This document shows, piece after piece, positions 49,901 through 60,900 of a stretch of DNA of 64,000 nucleotides. This DNA is from Onchidella celtica (lineage: Eukaryota > Mollusca > Gastropoda > Systellommatophora > Onchidiidae). Under the pieces are notes generated by a model, which worked only from the letters and a program-made list of their open reading frames with translations, was not told the origin of the DNA and made no database searches. The stretch lies in contig OZ007570.1 in the NCBI GenBank assembly GCA_963931925.1, forward strand, positions 53,133,380-53,197,379, written 5' to 3'. Numbering within the stretch: the stretch's first letter is position 1; every line of letters starts with the position of its first letter. A program made the translations under genes and the position numbers.

Positions 49901-52900
49901 TGCCGGGTTTTCCCATGCACACTCACAATTCAGTAACATATTGTCCAGACTGTAAAGCGCTCAGTTCGTTCTGAAAATCTTACTTATTAAATGGGACATT
50001 ATTCAGGGATGCCAAATGAGTTTTGCTAAAAAACCTGAAAAATGAACGTGTCATCGTGTTTGCGCCAAAACAAACATTTTTTAAACAGTTTTTAAATAAT
50101 CACTAACACACAAAATACAATTAAATACACAGAAAACCGGAAAAAAAACAGACTTTTGGCATCCCTGATTAGTTCGATTCTTTACTGTAATGTTTAATCT
50201 ATTATTCTACTCCCTTATCTGCAATCTCCTCTGTTCATATGTATCAAAACTTAACAAATGTTCTCTCTTTTGTGCATTTAAAGCATGGCGGTTTTGTTGT
50301 TCTAGTATTATTCCATGTTTTCTCATTCACCTACATTTATAATGGATAATCTTCCATTCACAGACTGGGAAGCTTTGTTTGTGATCAGACAAACTTTTCA
50401 CTTCCTTTTATACATACTGTCTCTAGTTCTCAACAAGCCTCACTGGCTCCTCTTACTCACCCATTCTTAAACAAAACTGCTTGTACTCAATGAAACATTT
50501 CCTTTCCTTCAATACCTGTTGCCTCTACTATTTACAAACTTGTCAGATTCATGCCGTTATAGAGCAATCAACGCAGTTTACGCCCCCTCCCCCCACAACA
50601 TATATCTTGTTGAGAAATCCATGGTACTCATAATCACTTTGCACCCTCACAACCCCTGCCAACTTCTGCCTGACTCACTCATCACTTTCTCATATGGGAA
50701 ACTTTGCTTGTAATACATTTCAGTTCCTTCTATACATCCTGTCCTTGGTCCCAAACTCACATTCATAGCAATTCTGAATAATGCTGATATCTTTAAGAGA
50801 TTTCTAATGAACAGGTCCACAGAAAACTAACTTTGTAACTCATCTTAAAGGAAAAAAACAACCTCTTTTTTAGCTGTCATTTTAGTTGTGTTTATCATTT
50901 CCTCCCTTTAAATCTAAAACTACCACTGATTTGCCCTCCTACTCCTACTAAGAGTCTTAGTGAACCTGCTGGCAGCAAGTTGAGGACATGACCTACTTTA
51001 TTATTTTGTAATGGCAAAATGTATTTTTGCTCATGTGTTAATTTTTAAAATTTATCATTGGATTCCTGAATTTGCTGAAACAATTTAATGATGGCACTTT
51101 TCACCTATACAAAGTTATATTAAACTTATAACAATGATGGATGGGGGCAGAATGCAGCTGATGTGCCAGCCCTATTAGGTGGCTCCTGAAGAGAAAAAAT
51201 ATGACAAACACTGTCCTGAGAAGTTCAGCAGACACGCTATGAACCCTGACGTAGATGTTTTACAGTCTATAAATGTTAGGCAAAGCAAATCAAGAACTGA
51301 GCACCCCTTCAAACTATTATTTCATCAGCAGCCATTTTTGCATTTTTCATCTGGCAAATTTGTCTCAACAAACCTGTTTTGATTTTTTCATCGGAAGAAT
51401 CTCCCATTGGTGCCTTGTCCGCTAGCTTGTGGTGAAGATTGTGTTTGCCAGCTGCTGAAGGTGGTGGAGGTTTCTTCGGCTTATTTGGCTGATGCAGATG
51501 TGCAAATAATTATATCATAAAATTATTCTGTAATCGACATATCTCATTAACATGAAAACTGGCTATGGAAAACTGGCACTGCAAGTGCATGGAGAATAGA
51601 AAAAAGATAGACTGCTTGTATATAAAACAAATTATGATGGACATCAGTTAGTGATACAGGCTAAAATGTCTTGTTTGAAAGCACCTGAAATAAAGGCATT
51701 CAAGTTCACCTCACAAAAGACACATGGAATTTCAATATCTGATATTTCGAGTTCAATTCTTAACATAAACATATACCATCACTGCTCTACGATAATGGCA
51801 CGTCAGACTTAGGCCAAAAGGCAATTGATGGTTCAACTGCATTCCTGGGCATAAGGGCTGTCAGATAATAGTATAGAAAAAGAAATGTGCCGATAGGAAA
51901 ATGCAAAATCTCATAGAATCATAATGGCATAAGACATCAAAAGACAAGGAAAGGAACAGTTTCCTCTTAATATCTCAAAAGTGTCAAAAATGACTTAAAT
52001 GCCTTTAGCGCAGAGCAGTGACAATGAGCCCCAACGACCCTTTCAACACTAACCTTTTTCTTTTCACTGATTTTTCCCACAAATGAATGAAATTACCGGA
52101 AATATTTATGATTTCAATGAAGCTCAATGTTCAAATTTGTCCTTGGATATGAAATAAAAACTTTCACACTTTTTGTTTTTGACAGAATCTTTTACCCTCA
52201 GGATATCTCATGCATCCTCTTACAAATCGTTCATTCACTTAAAATGTCACAAATGATTTCGCAAGCACACTAATTATACATGATGCACCCTTATCGCTAT
52301 ACACATCTGTGAGTGTCATTTGATTAGGCACCAAGCAAGAATTTTAACAGCAAAGCAATCAATGGAATTAAGTAATATTAATTCAGCTGATGATAGATGA
52401 AACTCACCTCTTCATTTGGCAGTAATTCTACAAAGTTATCTGGGAAGACCCCAATTTTGCCATTAACTTCACCTTTCCACCATCCCTCGTCTTCCAACTC
52501 CTTATCAATAATGCGCACCACTTGACCCTCTGCCAGTGACAACTCATCGGGTTGCTCTGCTGCGTAGGAGAATCTCACAACAGCCATTGCTGAGGACAAG
52601 GCATACCACTGACAGATGAACTACGATATACCATTTATGGTGCTCAAACAAATTTAGGTTTAAGATTCTTTTTTTTTTATGTGCACCTAGAGTGATAATT
52701 TTCAAACCTTTTACACCAGGATTACAAAGAAAAAAAACCAAACACATTTTCAAACAATATACTCATTTGAATATTTTACAATGTCAAGTTCTTAAGCGAT
52801 CCAGTTACTTACGGCTCTGTTTTTCTCTCTTAACTACTTCAGGTGCTGCATCAGAATCCCCTGGCTTCCCAGGCTTTGGGCCATCCTGAAACAGACACAC

Positions 52901-55900
52901 AACAAATCACCCTTCGGTCAAACCCTGTTCATTTAATATCGCAGGACATTTTAATTATGACCGAATAATTCCACAAATGAGCCTAATATCTATTAAGCAG
53001 TTTTGAAATACTTCCAATGAATATGAAAAAGTTTATAATATACTGAGAACAAAATCTGTCGAACATGAAAATTTTCATACATTCATTTCAGTTACTGTTC
53101 ATAACCACCATGCACTAAACTCAGAAATTTTAACTTCCCTGTTACTTCCAGCCCATTTTGGGCATCAAATTTTCATCATTACAGCCTGTTATTAACAAAC
53201 AAGTTAGACACAATTAAACATGCTTTAAAGACAGAGAAGTTTCTTTTCATGAGTTAAGTGAATCAGCACTGCAACACTACTTTTCTTTATTGATTATCAC
53301 ACAAGTACCTCTAAGCTAGGTGGAATACAGAAACAAAACAAGTAAAACGACAATCTTACAGTTTTCAAAGTCGAACTCTATTACCAACAAAAACAGCACA
53401 AATGTTGCCGTTTGTTAAGATCAGGGTATCCTACATACTACTTAAATACAATTCTGTGAGAAAAAAAACTAGGTGCTCTGTAGAGCAGGTGGAATCGTTA
53501 AGACTTGCCTCTTTTTTGGCCTTATCCGCAGCAGAGCGCAGCTTGATTGGACCTGATCCAAATATATTACCTAATCCTACACCCACCACTTTCTTGCCCT
53601 TTATAGTTTGGAAATCCTCTTTGGGTTGAGAATCTGTAACAGAAAAACAGAGTTTGACAACTTCAAGATGAGCTGACCCGACCATATAAGTTTAAGAACC
53701 TCATCACAAACAGTGGCACATTACTTCATTTCGCACATTAATGGGCAAATATTCATCATTCCAGTTCATTCAGACAAAACTATTTACCAAATGCAAATCC
53801 CTGCAAGAGTGATTTGTAGAGTATGTAAAACCTTAATGATGAACGAAGGCAAATGACCCATTAATGTCACAAAAACCCATGGGCAGAAAAATACACCTTA
53901 ACATCATCACAATTTCTTTTAATATTCATGACCTGTGAAAATCAAAGTTCTATCTCTGCCACTGATTAAAAAAAAAAAAAAAAAGAATTATGCCCTTGGC
54001 CAAGTGTTTTTAAGTGTACAACAGTTCTATAATACCACCCTCCTTTTGTACATTTTTCATACACCAGAAACCAACCCCTCCTCCACCCAGCATAAGAACT
54101 TTATTGATAGCCCCTACCCACAATGTGATCAATATTTACAAATGGGTGGACTTACCAGGTGTCTTTTCTCTATCTTCACCAACACCAGGTGCCCCTTCAT
54201 CTGATGAAGCAGTGTCATCTATCATTTCCACAAAGTTGGATGGAAATACCCCATGTTTACCATTTGATGTCCCTTCCCACCACCCTTCTTCCACCTGTGG
54301 ACAAAGTACTGAGAATTTAGTAACATGAAAACTAATACTAAGCTTGAGAAGAGGAAAAAAGCAGAGGAATTCAATAAGACAGAATTGCTGCAGGATTAAA
54401 TAACTAAGTTCAAGATTTCACTCACAAATCAGGGCTGTAAATGCCTTTCAATAAAAAATAGGTAAATCCTGAATGGAAACTACCTATATCCATAACGGTT
54501 GCTTAACACATCTACAGTGTACGTGATCAACATATAAAACTGAGACAGTCTGAATACCCAGGCAACAAAATTGCAAAAATGACAATCAGCACACTTACTA
54601 CACTCCTGACAAATACAAGCCATAATATTCTGCTAGTGTGTGGCTCAATTTTTATTACTAGGCCCACAGCTTGGCTTTTGAATGACAGAGTAAATTCACA
54701 TTTCTCTGACTGAACATGAACACTGAGATCAGTGCTGTGAGTAGCAACTAAATCTTTGATGAAAAAATTAAATAATCTAACATGCATTTTCTTGACAAGT
54801 ATTCTTCATCAGATCTTGCCCTTTCAAAAGTGAAAAGATTATTTACTAAAAGCTGTTCACTGAGAAGTTGATAACTGTCTCCTGTCTCCTTGTTTAGAAA
54901 TGCAGAAATTAAAATATTCTCCTTTCTTTCCCATATTAACACTCACCCTGCGCGTTACCCGTAAAGCCCGCTGCCCCGTCAGTGACCTTACTCACGGAGA
55001 ATCTTATCTGGGGTCACTGACCCGTGCCGCTAGACGATGACCACATACGCTGTCCACGTGGTTTGGTTTTTATTGATCGGTATGAAAACATTCGCTGCTA
55101 TGCCTTATCACGCTTGATAATGAATTAACCAGCAAACCTTAGTCTGTCAGTCTCTAACCAATGATCTGACTTATGATTCCAAACTAACAGCTGTAGTTTT
55201 CGTGAGAACAAAGCATGATAACTAGCCACGCCCTCCCAAGCCCTAAACAAATGGTTTCATCCTGATTGACACATATTAATAAACCAATGTGGGCATTTGG
55301 GGCAAAGATTATTTCAGAGCTTGTTTCTGATTGGTTCTTAGATACAGACAACTCCAGATGGTGGTCAGTTTGTGAGAAAATGAGATAATATTGCAAATTT
55401 GTTGAGCAACAGTTCGCATGTCGATGTTACATCTTTTGAAAGTGTGGGGAGAGCCTTTGAAAGCTTAGTCTTTGTGATTCCGACCGGTGGTTCACTGGTT
55501 AACATCTCCATGTCACAATGTCTTTGATTTAGAAGAGATACAGTGAATAATAACACGGTGGTTACGTCTCAAAAAGGTCAGTAACCCGATGCCTGAAAAT
55601 AGAGCTTGCGCGTGGCGCGGTCAGCTTGACCTGGGCGACTTTTGCCGCCCGTGCGGCGTGAGCGCTTGCAAGTCAATACCGACTATTGCCGCCCCGCGCA
55701 GGGTGAGGGTTAACATGAATTTGGACTAAAATTAAAACTATCACCCTTCATTTCATGGTCCCAAATCAGTAATTCAAACTCAATAACATTAAATGTCACC
55801 CTAAAGAATACAGCATGGACAAAACATGAGAAGTATGTGCAATAAGACTGTACACCTCTGTAAAAGTGGCCAAAACTGATACATAATAAACATGTCAAGC

Positions 55901-57920
55901 ACTTGCCTGTTTGTGAAACTCTACAATGTCACCAACAGTCAAGTCCAATTCATCATCATTCTCTCTTTTGTATTCAAATATGACTTTACACCTTTTCTTC
56001 TTCTCTGTGAAAAGAACAACATTCCCGTGTTTTAAAAACATCAAAGGATAAAGCAAGTACTACTGCTCAAATTATGAATTTACAATTCCAAGTTAAATAT
56101 TTTCTTGCTGCACAATATTACACTCATTTACAGCTCCTGATGTTTATCTTCATGGATAAAAAAAAAAAAAGAAGCTCAACAATTCAAGGCCATAACTTCA
56201 ATCAGAAAGTGTTGCCATCAATCTATAAAACATTGCTACATCAGAACAAGACTCTCAATTGTGTGAAATCAAGAGGACAAAGGCCTTGAAACTACAATTC
56301 TGCAAAATTATAAAGCCAGCGCAATCGCCACAAGTAATAAAATACGCCAATTACCTCTGGCGACAAACAAATAATATGCTGCTGTGAAGTCACGTTTGGA
56401 GATTGGCAGGATGAACGAATATCTTCAAGCAATGTGACTTATTTAGTGGCGTTTCTTATAATACATCTTGAAATTAAGTTAGAAGTACCTTTCTTCTTGG
56501 GGGGGCCACCTATGGGAAGTCCATCTTTAAATTTGTTGGCTAACTCTCGCACAGACTTTCGTTGTGTCGCTTCACGCTTTTCTTCTTTTTTTGTTGATCC
56601 AGGCTCTCTGCGCTTGACCAACTGTTCATTGAGTATCACGAAAGAAAATAATTTTTGTTTTTATATTGAAAACACAGGACCACAAAGAGAAATCTGTGTT
56701 CACAATTATTTAACGCTTAATTAACACTGGTAATACAGCATCAACTTCGATGAATTTCTGTGAACATCCATTATTACAGTATAATACGAGTGGTTCTGCA
56801 GAAAGTGTGAAAGGTACTTAACAATTACACTTTGCCATTTCAAGCTGATATAATTTATGTACAACCACAATAATCCACAAACTAGCCTTTTTTATTGTGG
56901 GAAAGAAATAAAGATCTGAATTTGTTCTCGATGAACTCACCACTTCTAAATTTTCCAGCATTCTGATTTTAATTGAGGTGATTTATGATTCATAATCAAA
57001 TTTCTAAACACATTGTCAGTCACAAATGTTCCTTGCCCAAGTTTTTATTGTTAAAAAGCTTTCCCAGCATACCTCAAATAAATCACACTTAGGTGTACAC
57101 GTTTTGATTAAGTCTATCTGTATGTCAAAGACAAATCTTGTTAACAAAACATGCACTTTTTGTGAAAGTCTATCTCGAATTGAAGTTTGTCAAAAAGCTC
57201 ATTGGCTTGCATCCAATTTCATTACCACCAAAATAATTTGTTCCTGCTGCAAAGTTTATGCTCATGACATTGTCACTTCTCATCCTAACAGACAAAACAA
57301 ACAAACATATGAAGGAAGATGTTAAGTGACATATCTTGCTGAATCATGGCACATGCAGCCTAATAGGAATAAAAATACTCTTAAATACAGCAGTTCAAAG
57401 TCTCTTTAATACATTGGCCTTAGTTTTACTACAACTTTCCTTATGAAAACTACCATTAAGGAGAAGCGGTGAATGGCATATAACAACAAATGGAAGAAAC
57501 AAACAAAAAGAGACTGAACATATAAAACATCTGAGAAGTAAAAATGATTCTTCCATTTGGTATTTGTACAGGAAGGGTGAAATAGATGCTACTGAATATT
57601 ACATGCCCAATGTTTAGGTTACACTGAGAATTAACAATACAGAACATAAGGCGAGAGTTTAACTGGCCATGATTCCTCAAGATTTGCAAGGTGAGACCAT
57701 GCCATTTCATACTAACTTCACTCACTTTAATGATCTTCATATGGTGTATGTAAACTACTCACCTTCACAAAATTTTCAGGAAACATGCCCTTCTTGCCAT
57801 TGAGCTCTCCTTCCCACCATCCACCTTCTGCTGTTTGGACATTACTGATGATGTCCCCAACCTTGAGAGTAAGCTCATCTTCCTGCTCTGCAGCATATTC
57901 ATACTCCACCACGGCCTCCA
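31632..57920 (-). CDS. SH3KBP1/CD2AP: CIN85/CD2AP-family endocytic adaptor (12 coding exons, first exon missing)
   Basis: Exons on the minus strand: 57920-57763, 56621-56489, 56004-55907, 54294-54156, 53633-53509, 52885-52813, 52589-52408, 51488-51374, 42674-42507, 36407-36256, 35045-34916, 31918-31632. Phases agree throughout. The visible part is 585 residues, and an exon supplying ATGG would give about 587 (human CD2AP 639, CIN85 665). Order is SH3-A, basic linker, SH3-B, Gly-rich linker, SH3-C, proline-rich region, coiled coil: the full family architecture. These adaptors bind PxxxPR peptides of CBL-type partners, capping protein and endophilin, and link receptors to endocytosis and actin. 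The single gene looks like the pro-orthologue of the two vertebrate paralogues (cindr in flies). Two introns start with GC. The acceptor of the 36407 exon is weak but is the one that avoids a stop. Confidence 0.93.
33018..33580 (+). mobile_element. 5'-truncated LINE (RTE-like), 3' end of the reverse transcriptase ORF
   Basis: An open segment of about 165 codons ending at 33523. It contains [28 protein letters not shown] and [12 protein letters not shown], and a basic GRPP region. This is the C-terminal tail of endonuclease/reverse-transcriptase LINE proteins. The reading frame continues upstream of the first GTG/ATG-like codon to about 33018, then similarity stops, as in a truncated insertion. 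The tail is a short repeat of ACAGGTG (33543-33566), the kind of simple-repeat end used by RTE-type elements. The catalytic core is absent, so it is inactive. Confidence 0.8.
33600..34371. mobile_element. TTAA-flanked MITE, copy A
   Basis: 772 bp from TTAA (33600-33603) to TTAA (34368-34371). Left end CCCACACCCTGCGC; right end read inward CCCTCACCCTGCGA. It is a full-length relative of 54936-55713 (for example CCTTACTCACGGAGAATC in both). A 17-base C run (33888-33904) is specific to this copy. No transposase is encoded. piggyBac-like by ends and target. Confidence 0.85.
35099..35172. repeat. 37-bp tandem duplication
   Basis: Two copies of a unit starting CCATCAAGAGTTAAACTGCC at 35099 and 35136, in a CIN85/CD2AP intron. 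The rest of that intron (35173-36255) is A-rich and empty. Confidence 0.85.
36408..42506. other. CIN85/CD2AP intron between the 42674 and 36407 exons
   Basis: 6.1 kb. Mostly AT-rich and featureless, but 39800-41650 is richer in GC and CpG. A 24-bp sequence at 39811-39834 recurs perfectly at 42340-42363, and its 13-bp core TATTCTAGTTGCC is inverted at 41582-41594. A short open ATG (40699) encodes [12 protein letters not shown] before a possible GT donor; no continuation was found. It could be an alternative promoter or an unrecognised insertion. Confidence 0.4.
43546..44570 (+). pseudogene. Broken OTU-family cysteine protease-like gene
   Basis: Three successive frames give one related protein. 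Frame 1 carries [19 protein letters not shown], an in-frame TAG at 43774-43776, then [20 protein letters not shown] with the OTU DGNC motif. After SIEL a frame change near 43950 leads to [20 protein letters not shown] and, later, [20 protein letters not shown] further change near 44250-44330 leads to FEPNHFVPL, which would hold the OTU catalytic His. The arrangement resembles the vertnin-like/OTU proteins that are abundant near mobile DNA in invertebrate genomes. One stop and at least two frame changes (one might be an intron) make it a pseudogene. Function of the intact protein is unknown; OTU domains usually cut ubiquitin-like modifiers. Confidence 0.65.
44697..46250 (+). pseudogene. Zinc-ribbon C-terminus expanded by a 19-residue repeat
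   Basis: In this frame (open from about 44645), the sequence reads [17 protein letters not shown], then a CLQC pair, HLHKDC and FWQYMYH. Two CxxC pairs followed by His and Cys before an aromatic-Tyr-His end match the cysteine-rich C-terminal finger of piggyBac-type transposases. It could instead be another zinc ribbon. The stretch from CQIHLH to YMYHEQA is then repeated 24 times, before a 40-residue tail ending at 46250. No transposase core precedes it; instead it follows an acidic linker (TWETDDD occurs twice, in another frame) of the OTU-like gene. It may be an open but non-functional product. Confidence 0.5.
44761..46128. repeat. 57-bp minisatellite, about 24 units
   Basis: Each unit contains CAGATTCATTTGCACAAGGA and TGTTTCTGGCAGTACATGTA. 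Units are almost identical. The commonest variants are AAGCTTGCC versus AAGCGTGCC at the junction, with three other single-base variants. Since 57 is divisible by three and the unit lacks stops in five frames, it produces five long artificial open frames (up to 567 codons). Confidence 0.97.
49393..49926. mobile_element. MITE with 4-bp target duplication, copy 2
   Basis: 534 bp flanked by AATT (49389-49392 and 49927-49930), inverted relative to the copy at 17777-18335. It has the same ends and the same internal tandem duplication. Confidence 0.85.
49931..51373. other. Remainder of CIN85/CD2AP intron 9
   Basis: No gene or repeat recognised. The same is true of 47854-49388, apart from A/T runs and one unrecognised 79-codon open frame (48804-49043). 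Confidence 0.6.
52408..52589 (-). CDS. CIN85/CD2AP exon encoding SH3-C
   Basis: Third SH3 domain, from [17 protein letters not shown] to [13 protein letters not shown] in one exon, with a GTGAGT donor. Confidence 0.92.
53507..53508 (-). other. GC 5' splice site (linker intron)
   Basis: GAG followed by GCAAGT after [12 protein letters not shown]. The next exon ([10 protein letters not shown]) joins in phase 0. Confidence 0.65.
54936..55713. mobile_element. TTAA-flanked MITE, copy B
   Basis: 778 bp from TTAA (54936-54939) to TTAA (55710-55713), same family and orientation as copy A. The right end read inward is CCCTCACCCTGCGCGGGGC. It sits in the CIN85/CD2AP intron that splits SH3-B and starts with a GC donor. 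Short open frames inside resemble nothing. Confidence 0.85.
55905..55906 (-). other. GC 5' splice site (SH3-B intron)
   Basis: CAG followed by GCAAGT. The next exon resumes VEEGWWEG in phase, and no GT nearby keeps the domain. Confidence 0.8.
55907..56004 (-). CDS. CIN85/CD2AP exon encoding the first half of SH3-B
   Basis: Encodes [19 protein letters not shown] to VEFHKQ. The second half (VEEGWWEG to FPSNFVEM) is exon 54294-54156. The donor is GCAAGT. Confidence 0.9.
57763..57920 (-). CDS. CIN85/CD2AP exon encoding SH3-A
   Basis: Begins [19 protein letters not shown] and ends GMFPENFVK, a complete first SH3 domain in one exon. The acceptor is CATCCTTAG before TGGAGG. The phase requires a preceding exon ending in one extra base, fitting ATGG as in vertebrate genes that start Met-Val. 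The AT-rich sequence before it also reads as an open frame from a Met at 57948, but that would bypass a good splice acceptor. Confidence 0.9.
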
Positions 57921-60900
57921 CTAAGGATGAATAATGATAAAATGCCACTGAACAATTTTTGTTCTAAATTACCTGATTCAAAAGTACTCAAACCATGTGC
58001 ATAAAGATGGGTTCATGAAAACAGTATTTTTCATATGAATTGTATAACTTTCTAAATACACATAAGAGGGTGCTTCACAATAGACACCCACATGAAAATA
58101 AAAAACTCAACTTTACACAAAAGGCATGAATGATGTACTTAAAGTACTACTTTCATACCCCTCTTACACATTGTTCTGCCAACTTCTGTCCTTATTTTGG
58201 CTCAGTTTGTCAGACTATTAAGATATTCTGATATCTGTAGTGTAAGGCTGCCAAAAAGCACTTTGGAATTTAGTTCCTCCTTTCAGTTCAACTTTTACAG
58301 GAAACGTATAATACTTCCTTCGGAATAATCACTTCAGAATTGTTCACACAATAGCTCACAACCATTTCAAGATTAATGCTGCTGAGAAGCAATGGAGATA
58401 TGTTAGGACAGCACTTATTTCCCCAATCAGAATCAGTAGCAATGTATTGTAAATGTATCAAATGTTTTCATATATGATGGCATATATATAGAGACAATGT
58501 ACAGTATATGTTATTTTTATGAACTGTGTATGTCCTCAAGGCAAAGCTCAGTTTTCAGTGTGAACAGTTTTTTCTTCTCACTATGATTATGATATAACAA
58601 AGACATTGAAACAATCAGTAAATGGCAGATGTAATTATTTAATACAAAACTTGTATTTTTCTCTTGTGCCACTCTTTTAGGCCCATGTCTGGTTCTATTC
58701 TCTGAAATGTTTGACAAAATTTGAAAAAGAAAAAAATGTCCATTCTCATCAAGTTGGCACAACAATCATCAAGAATCCTCCAACATAGCAAGGCTAAAGC
58801 ATTTCTTATTTTTATTATTGAACAGAAACACATTTTCTTATATGGGATGAAAGCCCATCAAATTTGAACCAAGCCAGTTTTTGAATTTTTAAATACGGAT
58901 AAAAAACAAAGAAGTTATGGTCTTTTAAAACCATGAAAATCAGCAAAATTCCTGACAAAAATTTGATTAAAATGATTGTGCAATCATATAGCTTATTTAG
59001 TAGTATGTGACTATGGAAAACATTTTTGTAGGATTTTGCTTAAAAAAAATTAATGACAGTTTGACACATTTATTTATGGGAATATGATTTTGAAACTTTG
59101 CACACTCCAAGTCTGAAGGGAAATGTTCTGGCAAATACCATGGTGAAGTCAAAATCACAGTCAGACTGATGGAAAATGTCCATATTATACAATATCGCAC
59201 AACACTAGCTGCACAGTGCGCAATTACCAAACCTTTAAAGAGTCATAACTTTTGCATTCATCATCCGATTTTAAAAATTCAAAAACCACTCTGATCAGCA
59301 AAACTTGCACTATATAAATAGCAAACCAGAAACAGCATTACAGAGGACTGACAATATAATAGTGATGAATGTGTTTAGCAATATCAGTATTAAAATATTT
59401 ACATACCACATGTAGGCGCTCTTAAAAATGCTTGTAATTAAATACTCATGATTTTTTTTATTTCCACTCTCTCCTAGAGGTGGTGAAAATTTCCACCTTT
59501 GTCGCTTTAATGAATTAACCCTCTTCATGGGATATTCCCCTTTTCCCAACAGGTCATCAAAATGCTTAGTATATTTTTGCAATTTTATATAAAGTGTGCA
59601 TAATTTAAAAATGAAAAAAACCAACAAACCCACTTATTTACACTTTTCACTATGCTGGCAGTGACATGTGTCACGTCTCCCGTAGTAAAGGGAGAGGCCA
59701 TGAGGTGGAAGGGCAGAGGGAGAGAAAGAGAGGTTCAGTGCATAAAGTACAGTAACATTTTGAAGAATAGTACAAAAAGAATTATCTTGTACTTGGTGGC
59801 AAGGCCTAGTACGTGGCAGAGTAGATCTCTAGATCTAGATGTCACTAACGCCTAGATCTAGATCTATGATTACAAACAGCAATATTAGCAATGACAGTGC
59901 CAGCTGGTGCATGAGCAGGGGAAACATTTCCCAGTGATGTTTTTCTATTTAAAGTATCAGAATAACCTAAGAACCAAGGAAATGTCACGAGTCGTGGTGT
60001 TGATCTATAGAATCAGGGGCCGTAACCTTCTTTGGGAGATCGACAGTGCATGCTTTTGCCTTGGCTGCACGGGAAAATGCCTTTTCCGACATAAAATGAC
60101 TTTCAAAATTCATAATAGAAATAGGCATAACATCGGCATAAATTATATAAAAAGTTCACCAGGTCTAGATCATTCTGCACAGCTCAAAAAATGAAAAACA
60201 TATCTCTGGTGCCCGAAATTAATCTCTGACTTTCCCTCATTGTCATTCGGCTCTCCCCTGATGTACATTCACGAAAAAGCTGCGCAAAGCAAAGGGGAAT
60301 CCTTCATCTTTCCTGCTATGTAATTTATTTTGTTGTACTACATCATTTAGGGGGTAAAATTAAACGTGAAACATGGTTAATCCCCAAAACCTATTATCGT
60401 CAGCTTGACTTCGTGGGACGAATTGCGCTGGAGTTGAAGATCTCACTTCACTCGATAGGCATTCGGTCTGTGTTGCACATATTGCAACAAAACAAACATG
60501 TATGAAAGCAGTGTCCATTTCTGCTTATTTTGGTACCTATTTTATTGTGATGGCGTATAAAGTAAAGGAAGTTACAATCGCTTGAAGGAGAAGAACTAGG
60601 CCGGTGCTCGCTGAACGCCATTATGTCAGGCTGGAAAGTGGTCTGATTAGCCTTGCTATGTAACACTAATTTATAATATTATAATAATCCACATGAATTA
60701 AACATCTTTCACATAGACACTGAACATCTGTTAGTAGTGTTACACAAAAAATGAACTGAATGTGAAATGACACTATTTCAAATAATGAATGAGACAACAC
60801 TGTTAATGTTCATTTTCAGTGAAAGACAAAGAACTGTAATCTAATGTCTGAATCGGTGTTCTATGTGCAACATAGTGGATGGCTTGATTGCAAAACTTGA

